Assembly: GCF_000379825.1 (NCBI RefSeq)
Contig: NZ_KB903837.1
Coordinates: 132,762 to 196,761 of the forward strand
DNA length: 64,000 nucleotides
Reading direction: 5' to 3'
Source of the DNA: Longispora albida DSM 44784
GTDB lineage: Bacteria; Actinomycetota; Actinomycetes; Mycobacteriales; Micromonosporaceae
This document shows, piece after piece, positions 1 to 8,791 of the stretch (positions within the stretch are counted from its first letter, which is position 1; every line of letters starts with the position of its first letter). The translations under genes were made by a program, and so were the position numbers. The notes under the pieces were generated by a model. It made no database searches and had not been told where the DNA came from. It saw only the letters and a program-made list of their open reading frames with translations.

Positions 1-85
1 GGAACGGCGCGGAGCGCGCTACGCCCTGATCACCCTGTGCGCCGGTGGCGGGATGGGTGTCGCGACGATTATCGAGCGGATCTGA
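1..85 (+). CDS. acetyl-CoA C-acyltransferase (thiolase), 3' end only
   Basis: Only the last 27 codons are inside the window, reading from base 2 and stopping at the TGA at 83-85. They give the conserved C-terminal thiolase block (YALITLCAGGGMGVATII), which carries the Cys-Gly-Gly-Gly active-site loop of thiolase superfamily enzymes. Thiolases cleave 3-ketoacyl-CoA to acetyl-CoA and a shortened acyl-CoA, the last step of beta-oxidation. The fadB-type gene starts 6 bases after the stop, so the two are almost certainly co-transcribed as a fadA-fadB pair. Which thiolase subtype it is cannot be said from this fragment. Confidence 0.88.
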   Translation, partial: ERRGARYALITLCAGGGMGVATIIERI

Positions 86-91
86 TCACCG

Positions 92-2137
92 ATGACGACT
101 GATTTCCTGTACGACCTGACCGACGGCATCGCGACCCTGACGCTGACGGCTGACTCCGGCGTGCCGACGCTCGACGCCGGGTTCCGCGCCGGGTTGAAGT
201 CCAGTGTGGACCGGCTGTACGCCGACCGCGACGCCATCTCCGGCGTGATCGTGACCTCGGCGGCGAAGGTGTTCCTGGCCGGTGCCGACCTGACCGAGTT
301 CGCAGCTTCCCCGCCGGCGGCCGAGCTGTTCGGCATGGTCAGCGGGATCAAGGCCGACATGCGGCGGCTGGAGACCTTCGACCGGCCCGTCGTCGCCGCG
401 CTGAACGGCACGGCGCTCGGCGGCGGCCTCGAACTCGCGCTCGCCTGCCACCACCGGATCGGCGTGGACCGCGCCGGCGTCGAGTACGGGCTGCCCGAGG
501 TCATGCTCGGCCTGCTGCCGGGTGGGGGCGGTGTCACGCGCGTCGTGCGGATGCTGGGCATCCAGGAGGCGCTCATGCAGGTACTCCTGCGCGGGCAGCG
601 GCACTCGCCTGCCCGGGCCGTGGACGCCGGCATCGTGGACGAGCTGGCCGCCCCGGAGGACCTGCTGGACGCGGCGCGGGCGTGGATCGCGGCCAACCCC
701 GGTGCCGCGCAGCCGTGGGACCGGCCCGGGTACAAGATCCCGGGTGGCACGCCGTCCAACCCGAAGCTGGCGATGACCCTGCCCGCCTTCCCGGCGACGC
801 TCAGCAAGGAGCTCAAGGGCGCCCACTACCCGGCCCCGCGCGCGATCATGGCGGCGGCGGTCGAGGGCTCGCAGGTCGACTTCGAGACGGCGCAGCGCAT
901 CGAGACCCGGTACTTCGTCAGCCTGGCCACCGGCCAGATCGCGAAGAACATGACCGGAGCCTTCTTCTTCGACCTGCAGGCCATCAGCAGCGGCGCGTCC
1001 CGGCCGGAGGCTCCCAGGTGGAAGGCCAGCAAGGTCGCCGTCCTCGGGGCCGGGATGATGGGTGCCGGCATCGCCTACGCCTGCGCGAAGGCCGGCCTGC
1101 CGGTGATCCTGAAGGACGTCTCGCTGGAGGCCGCCACGCGCGGGCTCGACGCCGTGAAGAAGATGGCCCGGCGCAAGCCGGAGATCGCCGAGCTGGTCAC
1201 GCCGACCGGCGAACTGGCGGATCTCGCGGGCTGTGACCTGGTGATCGAGGCCGTCTTCGAGGACACGGCCCTCAAGCAGAAGCTCTTCGCCGAGCTGGAG
1301 CCGATCGTCGCCCCGGACGCACTCCTCGCGTCCAACACGTCCTCGCTGCCGATCACCACGCTCGCGACGGCCGTCCAGCGGCAGCAGGACTTCGTCGGCC
1401 TGCACTTCTTCTCCCCGGTGGACAAGATGATGCCTGTCGAGATCATCCGCGCCGCGAAGACGAGCGACGCCGCTCTGGCCAGGGCATACGACGTCGTACT
1501 CCAGATCAGGAAGACGCCGATCGTCGTCAACGACCGGCGCGGGTTCTTCACGAGCCGGGTGTTCGGCGCGTTCGTTCTGGAGGGCATGGCGCTGCTCGGC
1601 GAGGGCGTGCCGGCCGCGACGATCGAGCAGGCGGCGCTCCAGGCCGGGTACCCGGTCGGGCCGCTGGCCGTCACGGACGAGGTCACGCTGACCCTGCCGT
1701 ACAAGCTGCGCCAGGAGACGCTGGCCGCTGCGGAGGCAGAGGGCTTCGACCATCCGCACCACCCGGGCGAGCAGGTGCTGACCCGGATGGTGGAGGAGTT
1801 CGGGCGCAAGGGGCGCGCGGCCGGCGGCGGGTTCTACGACTATCCGGAGGACGAGCAGAAGACCCTGTGGCCAGGGCTGTCGGCCTTCACCGGGCCGGGA
1901 TGCGCCTTCGGCGAGATCCAGGAGCGTTTCCTGTACGCCCAGGTGGCCGAGACCCTGCGATGCGTCGCCGAGGGTGTCGTCGAGCCGGGGCCCGACGTGA
2001 ACGTCGGCGCGATCCTGTCTATCGGCTTCCCGGCGTGGACCGGCGGCCCGCTGCGGTACCGCGACCAGGTGCCCGGCTTCGACGCGCGAGCTGCCGAACT
2101 GGCGGAGAAGTACGGCGAGCGCTTCCGGCTGCCGTAG
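92..2137 (+). CDS. fadB: 3-hydroxyacyl-CoA dehydrogenase / enoyl-CoA hydratase (FadB-type multifunctional protein)
   Basis: This 681-residue protein carries both middle steps of beta-oxidation: hydration of enoyl-CoA and NAD-dependent oxidation of 3-hydroxyacyl-CoA. The N-terminal crotonase domain (about 1-200) shows the oxyanion and glutamate segments GTALGGGLEL and LPEVMLGLLPGGGG. A Rossmann NAD-binding motif (VAVLGAGMMGAGIA) begins near residue 314, and the dehydrogenase His lies in GLHFFSPVDKM. Two C-terminal 3HCDH domains follow. The length is slightly under that of the E. coli FadB (about 730), usual for actinobacterial versions. ATG at 92 lies 6 bases after the thiolase stop, so translation is probably coupled. 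A perfect hairpin follows the stop. Confidence 0.95.
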   Translation: MTTDFLYDLTDGIATLTLTADSGVPTLDAGFRAGLKSSVDRLYADRDAISGVIVTSAAKVFLAGADLTEFAASPPAAELFGMVSGIKADMRRLETFDRPVVAALNGTALGGGLELALACHHRIGVDRAGVEYGLPEVMLGLLPGGGGVTRVVRMLGIQEALMQVLLRGQRHSPARAVDAGIVDELAAPEDLLDAARAWIAANPGAAQPWDRPGYKIPGGTPSNPKLAMTLPAFPATLSKELKGAHYPAPRAIMAAAVEGSQVDFETAQRIETRYFVSLATGQIAKNMTGAFFFDLQAISSGASRPEAPRWKASKVAVLGAGMMGAGIAYACAKAGLPVILKDVSLEAATRGLDAVKKMARRKPEIAELVTPTGELADLAGCDLVIEAVFEDTALKQKLFAELEPIVAPDALLASNTSSLPITTLATAVQRQQDFVGLHFFSPVDKMMPVEIIRAAKTSDAALARAYDVVLQIRKTPIVVNDRRGFFTSRVFGAFVLEGMALLGEGVPAATIEQAALQAGYPVGPLAVTDEVTLTLPYKLRQETLAAAEAEGFDHPHHPGEQVLTRMVEEFGRKGRAAGGGFYDYPEDEQKTLWPGLSAFTGPGCAFGEIQERFLYAQVAETLRCVAEGVVEPGPDVNVGAILSIGFPAWTGGPLRYRDQVPGFDARAAELAEKYGERFRLP

Positions 2138-2148
2138 GGGATAAGAAA

Positions 2149-2179
2149 AGCGCCGGGGTACCTCAGGTACCCCGGCGCT
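2149..2179. terminator. bidirectional hairpin terminator
   Basis: A perfect 14-bp stem (2149-2162 with 2166-2179) closes a 3-base loop between the convergent fadB-type and hydrolase genes. On the minus strand it is followed by a U-rich tract (GCTTTTCTTAT), so it reads best as an intrinsic terminator for the hydrolase gene. On the plus strand it has no T-run. Confidence 0.8.
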
Positions 2180-2185
2180 GGTGTC

Positions 2186-2944
2186 TCAGTGGTTTGCGAG
2201 GGCCCGCTCGACGTGGGTCGCGAGCTGCACCGGGGTCTCGTGCATCGGGTAGTGCCCGGCGTTGGCCAGCACTGTGAGGTCGGCGTTCGGGTAGTGGGCC
2301 AGCCACGTCTGGCGGATCAGGTCGGCGGAGACGGCCGGGTCGTGCTCGCCGATGATCAGGTGCACCGGCTGCGGCTTCCCCTCGATCTCCTTGACGAACG
2401 ACGCCCGGCCCCAGGCCGGCAGGTACGCGGCGAAGGCGTCCCGGGCAGACGAGGTCACCGAGTGCTGGACCATGCCGTCGAGCCACAGCGCGCTGTTGCG
2501 GTTGCCGGTGGTGAAGTCGATGATGATCCGCCGGTTCTCCGGGGCGTCCGCAGCGCCGTCGAACAGCGCCCAGCCAGCCTCGTCGAACGGGAACCCGCTG
2601 GCCGGGATCGGGGCGATGCCGACGATGCCGCGCACGCGGTCCGGCGCGTCGGCCAGGACGCGCTGGGCGGCCGCCCCGCCCATCGAGTGCCCGATCAGCG
2701 AGAACCGGTCCCAGCCGAGCTGGTCGGCGAGGGCCAGCGTGTCGGCCGAGATCTCCTCGAGCGTGTAGTCGCCGCTGGCCTCCTTGCGGGTGCCGTAGCC
2801 CCGGTAGTCGAGGAACGCGTAGGTGTGGCGGTCGCCGTCGAGGTACCGGGGGAGCGAACCCCACTCGTCCGCCGACCCGAACCAGCCGTGCAACGCGATG
2901 ACCTTGTGCTCGCCGGAGCCGTGCAGCAGGTGACTGATAGCCAT
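2186..2944 (-). CDS. alpha/beta hydrolase
   Basis: This 252-residue protein is a typical alpha/beta-hydrolase fold enzyme. The oxyanion segment HGW is near residue 19. The nucleophile elbow GHSMGG puts the catalytic Ser at 87. An Asp lies in the IIGEHDPAV segment and the catalytic His in NAGHYPMHE near the C-terminus. No signal peptide is visible, so it should be cytoplasmic. The substrate is unknown. ATG at 2944 was chosen because the homologous fold starts there; a longer frame upstream runs into the inverted-repeat element at 2984-3042 and is not credible. The element and the MFS gene stop lie directly upstream on the same strand. Confidence 0.87.
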   Translation of the reverse strand: MAISHLLHGSGEHKVIALHGWFGSADEWGSLPRYLDGDRHTYAFLDYRGYGTRKEASGDYTLEEISADTLALADQLGWDRFSLIGHSMGGAAAQRVLADAPDRVRGIVGIAPIPASGFPFDEAGWALFDGAADAPENRRIIIDFTTGNRNSALWLDGMVQHSVTSSARDAFAAYLPAWGRASFVKEIEGKPQPVHLIIGEHDPAVSADLIRQTWLAHYPNADLTVLANAGHYPMHETPVQLATHVERALANH

Positions 2945-2983
2945 AGTGGACACGTTAACGCGCCGGTGCGGCCCGTACCTTAA

Positions 2984-3042
2984 GAGGTCCTGACTCAATG
3001 ACTGGTGCCGCCATAGCACCACCGCCATTGAGTTAGGACCTC
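2984..3042. mobile_element. 59-bp MITE-like inverted-repeat element, copy 1
   Basis: The ends are GAGGTCCTGACTCAATG (2984-3000) and, inverted with one mismatch, CATTGAGTTAGGACCTC (3026-3042). The inner arms (TGGTGC / GCACCA) also pair, so the whole element can fold into one hairpin. Flanking trinucleotides are TAA and TCA, which fit a TNA target pattern but are not identical. A longer relative lies at 8629-8791. No transposase is present in the window, so mobilisation would need one in trans; an IS5-family source is only a guess. It lies 11 bases past the MFS stop and could also act as a terminator. Confidence 0.72.
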
Positions 3043-3053
3043 TCAGCAACACG

Positions 3054-4298
3054 TCAGGCGCGACGCCGCCACGTGGCCAGCCCGAGCAGGACACCCAGCA
3101 CGATCGTGGTGACCGCCGACCAGGCCAGGGTCTGCTGGCCGCCGATCGCGCCGACCAGCGGGCCGCCCAGCGCCGTACCGAGAGCCGCGGCCGGCATCAG
3201 CACAGCGCTGCGCAGCGCGAGGAGCTGGCTGAGCTGGTCGGGCGGGGCGACCCGCTGGAACAGCGCCATGCACATCGCCTGGAACGGGCCGTAGATCACG
3301 CCACCGAGCCCGAAGCCGATCACCCCGGGCCACGGCGAGGCGCTGAGCCCGCTCGGCAGCAGGCACACGCCCCACCCGACGATGATCACGGCGACGACCG
3401 GCCAGAGCGGGAGGCGGCGGAGCAGCCCGGTACCGAACGATCCGATCACCGCGCCCACCCCGTACGCCATCATGTACGCGCCGAGCAGGCCAGCCGAGGC
3501 GTGCAGCTCGTCGGCGATGTGGACGGGCAGGGCGACCTCCACCGGCCCGTACAGGAAGAAGAACCCGAAACTGACTCCAATGACGCCGAGCAGCATCGGG
3601 TTGCGGCGCAGGGTGTGCCAGGTGCCTCCGGTGCTGGCCGGCCGGGCAGTGTCTGCTGAGGACGGTTTGGCCACGTGGCGGACGGTCCAGGCGCAGGCAG
3701 CCAGGACCAGGAACGACGCGGCGTCGGCCGCGATCACCCAGCCCGGGTCGGCCACCGAGATCACCAGACCGGCCATCCCAGGGCCGATGATGAACGTCGC
3801 CTGGGCGATGGCGGACAGGATCGCGTTGCCCGTGACGTGGTGTTCGGCAGGCAGCCGCTCCGCGACCAGCGTGTACGCCCCAGCGTTGCCCCACGAGTGC
3901 AGCAGCGCCGACACGGCCAGCAGCGCGACGTAGCCCGGCGCGCTGAGCCAGCCGGCCAGGGCCAGGAAGGCGATGGTGCCGAGGGCCCCGCAGCGCAGCA
4001 GCGAGTCGACGAGCACGAGCCTGGCCCCGTCGAACCGGCGGACCAGCGGGCCGAGGACAGCGGCACCGATGCTGGCCGGCAGGGCGTACGCCGCGACGGC
4101 CAGGCCCGTCCACAGGCCGCGCTCCCCGGCCGGGGCGAGGGTCAGGGCCAGCCAGGACACGGCGACGAAGGTCATGCCGTCGCCGAGCGAGGACACCAGC
4201 ATGCCGGGGAGGATCCTGCGGAACACGGGGTGCCCGAAGACCTGCCGGTACGTCCCGGCTGTGGTGGAGGTGGTGGCGATGGCTGTCACGCGCCGCAC
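3054..4298 (-). CDS. MFS transporter
   Basis: A 414-residue, strongly hydrophobic protein with about 10-12 membrane segments and the two-half pattern of the major facilitator superfamily, in the MFS_3 / EntS-like exporter style. The loop RFDGARLVLVDSLLR follows the second hydrophobic hairpin, as in that group. Its role is probably export of a small molecule or drug across the cytoplasmic membrane; no substrate can be read. ATG at 4298 gives a short charged N-terminus before the first helix; internal starts are possible. It is followed on the same strand by the MITE-like element and the hydrolase gene, and preceded by a DoxX-family gene. Confidence 0.87.
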   Translation of the reverse strand: MRRVTAIATTSTTAGTYRQVFGHPVFRRILPGMLVSSLGDGMTFVAVSWLALTLAPAGERGLWTGLAVAAYALPASIGAAVLGPLVRRFDGARLVLVDSLLRCGALGTIAFLALAGWLSAPGYVALLAVSALLHSWGNAGAYTLVAERLPAEHHVTGNAILSAIAQATFIIGPGMAGLVISVADPGWVIAADAASFLVLAACAWTVRHVAKPSSADTARPASTGGTWHTLRRNPMLLGVIGVSFGFFFLYGPVEVALPVHIADELHASAGLLGAYMMAYGVGAVIGSFGTGLLRRLPLWPVVAVIIVGWGVCLLPSGLSASPWPGVIGFGLGGVIYGPFQAMCMALFQRVAPPDQLSQLLALRSAVLMPAAALGTALGGPLVGAIGGQQTLAWSAVTTIVLGVLLGLATWRRRA

Positions 4299-4343
4299 CC
4301 TGCCACCTCCACCCCGGTTGAAGTCAAGCCCGGTGGTACCCGT

Positions 4344-4691
4344 TCAGGAGAGGAGACCGAGAGTGAGGGACGCGGCGGCCGGCAGCAGGTACAGCACTGG
4401 GAAGACGGCGGTCTTGTACGACCGGGCGCGCAGGACGGTGATCACGGCTCCGGTGAAGTACAGGATCAGGCCGATGGCCGCCGCGACGCCGATCAGCGGG
4501 ACGAAGAGGCCGACGATCAGGCCGAGCGAGCCCGCGCCCTTGGCTGCGGCGAGCCAGCCCCACCAGCCGCGCGGGACGCCGTACTCGATCAGCGGCTGCG
4601 CCACGAACTCGGCCTTGTGGGCAAGGGAGAACGCCGAGAAGCCGATCCAGAGGGCCGCGATGACGGTGACGATGACGTGTGCGGTGGACAT
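4344..4691 (-). CDS. DoxX family membrane protein
   Basis: A 115-residue protein with four predicted membrane helices and the DoxX-like pattern (W-I-G-F-S-A-F-S-L in helix 1, GWWGWLAAAKGAGSLGLI around helix 2). ATG at 4691 is preferred because AAGGAG lies 8 bases upstream; a longer in-frame version lacks family character. Family members are integral membrane proteins linked in places to redox stress, but the function of this one is unknown. It sits 45 bases upstream of the MFS gene on the same strand, so the two may be co-transcribed. Confidence 0.85.
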   Translation of the reverse strand: MSTAHVIVTVIAALWIGFSAFSLAHKAEFVAQPLIEYGVPRGWWGWLAAAKGAGSLGLIVGLFVPLIGVAAAIGLILYFTGAVITVLRARSYKTAVFPVLYLLPAAASLTLGLLS

Positions 4692-4816
4692 GGGGCGCTC
4701 CTTGGGAGGGTGGGTGTTTCCGTGGTCTCTGCCTGGTCGACCCGGCCACCGCGCCAGATGTGACAGCCATCCGGCCACCCGCTCACGTGATCTGCTTCAC
4801 GCCCTCCGCTGGGGCG

Positions 4817-5701
4817 TCAGAGCCGTTTCGGCATCGGGATCCGGTCGAGGTCGTGCGCGACCACCAGGTCCCCGTCGAAGTACTCGCGGGCCTCGGCCTC
4901 GAACGCGTGCAGGTCCCGGTACCGCTGCGAGAAGTGCGTCAGCACCAGCCGCCGTACCCCGCACTCGGCGGCGACCTTGGCAGCCTGCGCGGCCGTCAGG
5001 TGCCCGTACTCCCTGGCCAGCGCGGACTCCGCCGACAGGAACGTCGACTCGATCACCAGCATGTCCACCCGGTCGGCCAGCGCGTACACCGCGTCACACA
5101 GCCGGGTGTCCATCACGAACGCGAGCTTCTGCCCCGGCTTCGGCTCGCTGACCTGGCCGATCGTCACATCCCCGTACCTGCCGTCGCGGATCAGCTCGCT
5201 CACGGCCGGGCCGGTGATCCCGTGCTCGCGGAGCTTGTGCGGGAGCATGCGGTGACCGTCCGGTTCGGCCAGCCGGTACCCGTACGCCTCGATCGTGTGG
5301 TCCAGCCGCATCGCCGTCAGCCCGCCACCGATCGGGCCGTCCGCGTCGACCGGCTCCTCGATCAGCGTGGCGACCTCGTGGAACGCCGTCGCGTACCGCA
5401 GCCGGTGGAAGTAGTCCTTGCCCGAAGCCGGGTAGTGCGCGATGACCGGGTGCGCCACGCGGTCGAGGGACAGCCGCTGGACGATGCCCGGTACCCCGAG
5501 GGAGTGGTCGCCGTGCAGGTGCGTCACGCAGATCCGGGTGATGTCGCTGGCGGCCAGCCCGGCGTGCTGCATCTGGCGCTGCGTACCCTCGCCCGGGTCG
5601 AACAAGTAACCCTGCTCGTCCCAGCGGAGGAAGTACCCGTTGTGGTTGCGGGTCTTGGTCGGGGCCTGGGAGGCCGTGCCGAGTACCACCAGCTCACGCA
5701 T
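4817..5701 (-). CDS. rnz: ribonuclease Z
   Basis: This 294-residue metallo-beta-lactamase fold enzyme matches tRNase Z, which removes 3' trailers from tRNA precursors. The zinc motif THLHGDH gives His61, His63, Asp65 and His66; further metal ligands are in MDTR and LTHFSQRY. The length is near the usual 300-310 residues. ATG at 5701 opens the first beta strand ([20 protein letters not shown]). The frame stays open far upstream but that part is the shadow of the next gene. A secreted hydrolase gene ends 41 bases upstream on the same strand. The cleavage specificity is inferred from the family. Confidence 0.93.
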   Translation of the reverse strand: MRELVVLGTASQAPTKTRNHNGYFLRWDEQGYLFDPGEGTQRQMQHAGLAASDITRICVTHLHGDHSLGVPGIVQRLSLDRVAHPVIAHYPASGKDYFHRLRYATAFHEVATLIEEPVDADGPIGGGLTAMRLDHTIEAYGYRLAEPDGHRMLPHKLREHGITGPAVSELIRDGRYGDVTIGQVSEPKPGQKLAFVMDTRLCDAVYALADRVDMLVIESTFLSAESALAREYGHLTAAQAAKVAAECGVRRLVLTHFSQRYRDLHAFEAEAREYFDGDLVVAHDLDRIPMPKRL

Positions 5702-5742
5702 GAAGATCACCCTAGAGGACGGGGCCGCGGCCGGGTCGCGGA

Positions 5743-6525
5743 TCACAGGCGCGCGCCGATGGCGGCGTCGCTGTCGCGGATCACCGTGGCCAGCGCGGTG
5801 AGGGAGCCGCTGCCCGGGACGAAGTACCCGTCGTGGCCCTGCGTCCCGGCCGTCGGCAGCCGGTACGCGCCGAACTCCGCCGACATCGGGTCGGTGCCGT
5901 GGCCGAAGCCGAAGATCTTGCCGGACGGTACCCAGGCGATCGGGTCGCCGGCCGCCCGGCCAGCCCACACCCGGGCCGGGATGTCCCGCGCGGAGGCCAC
6001 GCCCATGCCGGGGCTGCCGAGGGCGACCACATCGGTCACTGTGGACGGCAGCGCGCCGCACGACCCGGCCCCGGAACCCCGCCCGCCGCAGCCCTGGCCG
6101 CCCAGCCGGGCCGCCTCGCCGATCACGACCGAGCCGTAGCTGTGCCCGACCAGCGTGACCCTGGCCGACGGTGGCAGCGTGCCGAGGTACCTGACCAGGG
6201 CGCGAGCCCCGGCCCTGGCCGCCTCGGGGCGGGCTGCCGTCACGACGCCACCCACACCGGAGCCGCTCGGTGGCGCGTACCCGAGCCAGGCGACCACCGC
6301 CACATCGGACCGGCCGACCTCCGCAGACAGCCACGAGGCCCACTGCACGGGGGAGCGGCGGGCCACGCCGCCCAGCCCGGTCGCGAAGTTCGCCGGGGTC
6401 ACCCCGGCGCCGGGCACCAGGACCACGATCCGGGAGGCGGTCGCCATGTCCCCTGTGGACGAGACGGTGGCAGCCGGCAGGTGGGGCGGGAGGAAGGCTA
6501 GTAACAGGAAAAGGAATCCGAACAT
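5743..6525 (-). CDS. secreted alpha/beta hydrolase (DUF1023-like)
   Basis: A 260-residue protein with an N-terminal hydrophobic signal segment ([19 protein letters not shown]). The hydrolase core carries the nucleophile elbow GHSYGS (Ser129), like the actinobacterial DUF1023 alpha/beta hydrolases, and a late candidate His in [10 protein letters not shown]. It is probably exported and acts outside the membrane on an ester or lipid; no substrate is evident. It lies upstream of rnz on the same strand with 41 bases between, and downstream of a response-regulator gene. The first Met was chosen because it directly precedes the hydrophobic stretch. Confidence 0.8.
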   Translation of the reverse strand: MFGFLFLLLAFLPPHLPAATVSSTGDMATASRIVVLVPGAGVTPANFATGLGGVARRSPVQWASWLSAEVGRSDVAVVAWLGYAPPSGSGVGGVVTAARPEAARAGARALVRYLGTLPPSARVTLVGHSYGSVVIGEAARLGGQGCGGRGSGAGSCGALPSTVTDVVALGSPGMGVASARDIPARVWAGRAAGDPIAWVPSGKIFGFGHGTDPMSAEFGAYRLPTAGTQGHDGYFVPGSGSLTALATVIRDSDAAIGARL

Positions 6526-6561
6526 GCACGGAAGGCTCGCCCGGCAGCCCCCGTGAGCACG

Positions 6562-7236
6562 TCACCCCGCGGAGCGGTCCTTGCCGTAGCCCTGCGGGGT
6601 GATCAGGCCGCTCTCGTATGCCACGACGACCGCCTGCGCCCGGTCGCGCAGGCCAAGCTTGCCCAGGATCCGGCCGACGTGCGTCTTCACCGTCTGCTCG
6701 GCCACGACCAGCTCTGCGGCGATCTCCGCATTGGACATCCCGCGCGCCACCTGGACCAGCACCTCGGTCTCGCGGGGCGTGAGCCCGGTCAGCGCCGCCG
6801 GAGCCGGCCCGGACGGCCTGCGGGCGAACTCGGCGATCAGCCGCCCGGTGACCTGCGGCGCGAGCAGCCCGTCACCGGCCGCGACCACCTGCACCGCCCT
6901 GATCAGGTCGGCGGCCGGCGCGTCCTTGAGCAGGAAACCGCTGGCCCCGGCCCGCAGCGCCTCGTACACGTAGTCGTCGAGGTCGAACGTCGTCAGGATC
7001 AGCACCCGCGCCTCCGGCACCTGGTCGCCGATGATCCGGGTCGCCTCGATGCCGTCCATCACCGGCATCCGCACGTCCATCAGGACCACGTCGGGACGGG
7101 TCTGCTTGGCGACGGTGATCGCCGCGGCCCCGTTCTCCGCGTCGCCGACGATCGTGATCCCCGGCTGCGCGGCCAGCAGCGCCCCGAAACCCTGCCGGAC
7201 CATCGCCTGGTCATCGGCGATCATGACCCTGATCAT
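6562..7236 (-). CDS. NarL/LuxR-type response regulator
   Basis: A 224-residue two-domain regulator. The receiver domain (1-120) has the acidic pair Asp8-Asp9, the phospho-acceptor Asp54 in VVLMDVRMP, and a Lys in LLKDAPA. The C-terminal LuxR helix-turn-helix (about 150-215) contains [22 protein letters not shown]. The cognate kinase gene lies 79 bases upstream on the same strand. In this family phosphorylation promotes dimerisation and promoter binding. Target genes cannot be named. Confidence 0.94.
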   Translation of the reverse strand: MIRVMIADDQAMVRQGFGALLAAQPGITIVGDAENGAAAITVAKQTRPDVVLMDVRMPVMDGIEATRIIGDQVPEARVLILTTFDLDDYVYEALRAGASGFLLKDAPAADLIRAVQVVAAGDGLLAPQVTGRLIAEFARRPSGPAPAALTGLTPRETEVLVQVARGMSNAEIAAELVVAEQTVKTHVGRILGKLGLRDRAQAVVVAYESGLITPQGYGKDRSAG

Positions 7237-7315
7237 CGGCCCTCACCCATCGACTGCCGCCCATCCCTCACTGCTGTTCATCCGTTTCCCGGCTCACTCT
7301 CCGAGCCCGGCCGGC

Positions 7316-8545
7316 TCATTCTCCGAGTTCGGCCTGCTGGCCCTGCGTGGGCAGATCGGCCCGGACCAGCCAGTGGCCGTCCTCCGGCTGGGCGGTCAGC
7401 TCGCCCCCCAGCATGGCGACCCGCTCCCGCATCCCCACCAGCCCGTGCCCGGACGCGCCCGTGCTGCCAGCGCCATCATCCAGAAGCCTATTTTGTACGA
7501 GAATCGTGACAGCACCCGCCGTCGCGGTGACCGCCAGCCGCACCGGCTGCCCCGGAGCGTGGCGGGACGCGTTGGACAGCGCCTCCTGGACGATCCGGTA
7601 ACCGGTCAGGCTCACCCCGGCCGGCAGAGCCCTCCGCTCCGGCCCACCGGCCTCCGCGAGGTTCACATAGGAGTCGATCTGCACTCCGGCGTCCCGTGCG
7701 GTGCCCAGCAGGTCGTCCAGCCGGTCCAGCCCGGGCTGCGGGGCGCGCTGGCCCTGGTCCTCGGAGTTGCGGAGGACGCCGAGCAGCCGGCGCATCTCGG
7801 TCAGCGCCTCCCGCGCCGCGTTCTCCAGCTCGCCGAACTCCGCCTTGGTGTCGTCCTGCATGCCCGGCAGCCGGTACGGGGCGCTCTGGGCGCGGATCGT
7901 GATCAGCGAGAGGTGGTGGGCGACGACGTCGTGCAGCTCGCGGGCGATCCGGGTGCGTTCCTCGAGGACGGCCCGCCTGGCGTGCTCCAGCTCCGAGCGC
8001 TCCTCCTCGACGGCCAGCTTGCGCTGGGCCCGGACGCGCAGCCCGATCTGGTGCCCGAGGACCAGGAGGACCGCCACGACCAGGAGGACGCCGCCGATGT
8101 TGCCGCTGTCGACGAAGACCAGGACGAGCAGGCCGGTCAGGCCGCCGATCCAGGCCACGACCCCGGCCTCGTGCCTGAAGGCCACGCCGAACAGGACGAC
8201 GAGCAGCACGATGATCTGCACCGGATTCCACGGCCAGGGCATCTGCGAGCCGACAGCGTTCATCGGGGCCATGAGCAGCGCGAACCACCACGCCAGCCGC
8301 CAGGCGACCAGCGGCCGGGTCAGCACGAAGGCGAGCGGGAACACGCTGCAGAAGGCGATGACGACCGACATCTCGTGCCGCGGATAGTCCGGCATGTCGG
8401 CGACGAACTTCTGCGCGGACAGCCCGAGGAGGAACGCGGCGGCGTAACTGGCGTAGACGAACCGGGTGCGCCACTTCGACACGGGCCAGGGCTCGTCCTT
8501 GCCGGTCAGTGCGGTCCTGAGCAGGGCAGTCCATGCAGCTTTCAC
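7316..8545 (-). CDS. sensor histidine kinase (HisKA_3 family)
   Basis: A 409-residue membrane kinase. About five or six hydrophobic segments fill residues 28-168, then a coiled linker, then the HisKA_3 dimerisation motif ARELHDVVAHHLSLI with phospho-acceptor His205, then an ATPase domain ending with GHGLVGMRERVAMLGG. The short loops suggest it senses something in or at the membrane. It precedes the response-regulator gene and should phosphorylate it. The stop codon lies inside the second copy of an imperfect 17-base direct repeat (about 7289-7305 and 7311-7327), which looks like a small duplication of the gene end. Confidence 0.92.
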   Translation of the reverse strand: MKAAWTALLRTALTGKDEPWPVSKWRTRFVYASYAAAFLLGLSAQKFVADMPDYPRHEMSVVIAFCSVFPLAFVLTRPLVAWRLAWWFALLMAPMNAVGSQMPWPWNPVQIIVLLVVLFGVAFRHEAGVVAWIGGLTGLLVLVFVDSGNIGGVLLVVAVLLVLGHQIGLRVRAQRKLAVEEERSELEHARRAVLEERTRIARELHDVVAHHLSLITIRAQSAPYRLPGMQDDTKAEFGELENAAREALTEMRRLLGVLRNSEDQGQRAPQPGLDRLDDLLGTARDAGVQIDSYVNLAEAGGPERRALPAGVSLTGYRIVQEALSNASRHAPGQPVRLAVTATAGAVTILVQNRLLDDGAGSTGASGHGLVGMRERVAMLGGELTAQPEDGHWLVRADLPTQGQQAELGE

Positions 8546-8628
8546 GCTTACCGACCCTACGGGCGCGGACCCCGGTTGCCATCCCGCCGGGGTACTACCT
8601 CTCCGGTAGGGGGTGGCCGGACTACTTA

Positions 8629-8791
8629 GAGGTCCTAACTCAATGACTGGCGGCGCTCTGGCGGCCCCAGAAGACGACCGGACTGCGCAGAATTCAGGGC
8701 CGGATACAACACCGGTATCCGGCCCTGAATTCTGCTTGCCGCTCGCCTCCTGGACCTCGCCACAGCACCACCGCCATTGAGTTAGGACCTC
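8629..8791. mobile_element. 163-bp MITE-like inverted-repeat element, copy 2
   Basis: The ends GAGGTCCTAACTCAATG and CATTGAGTTAGGACCTC are perfect 17-bp inverted repeats. The element is flanked on both sides by TTA (8626-8628 and 8792-8794), a probable 3-bp target duplication. It shares its ends and the inner right segment (GCACCACCGCCATTG) with the 59-bp copy at 2984-3042 but carries about 100 extra bases, including a perfect 21-bp palindrome. There is no coding capacity. The right-hand TTA is also the stop codon (TAA) of the adjacent LuxR gene, so insertion left that protein intact. Transposition would need a transposase supplied from elsewhere. Confidence 0.82.
8687..8735. repeat. perfect 21-bp palindrome with AACACCG loop, inside MITE copy 2
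   Basis: Arms 8687-8707 and 8715-8735 are exact inverted complements and enclose the 7-base loop AACACCG. The inner stem reads GGATAC / GTATCC. The block is absent from MITE copy 1, so it was added to copy 2 or lost from copy 1. The same loop, closed by a different stem, occurs at 14628-14648 at the broken end of an integrase gene. Confidence 0.8.

Noticed and set aside
86-1762. Long minus-strand frame opposite fadB
   Set aside because: Arg/Gly-rich shadow without motif; the sense gene is certain.
7289-7327. Imperfect 17-base direct repeat at the histidine kinase stop
   Set aside because: Looks like a small 3' duplication; no sign of function.
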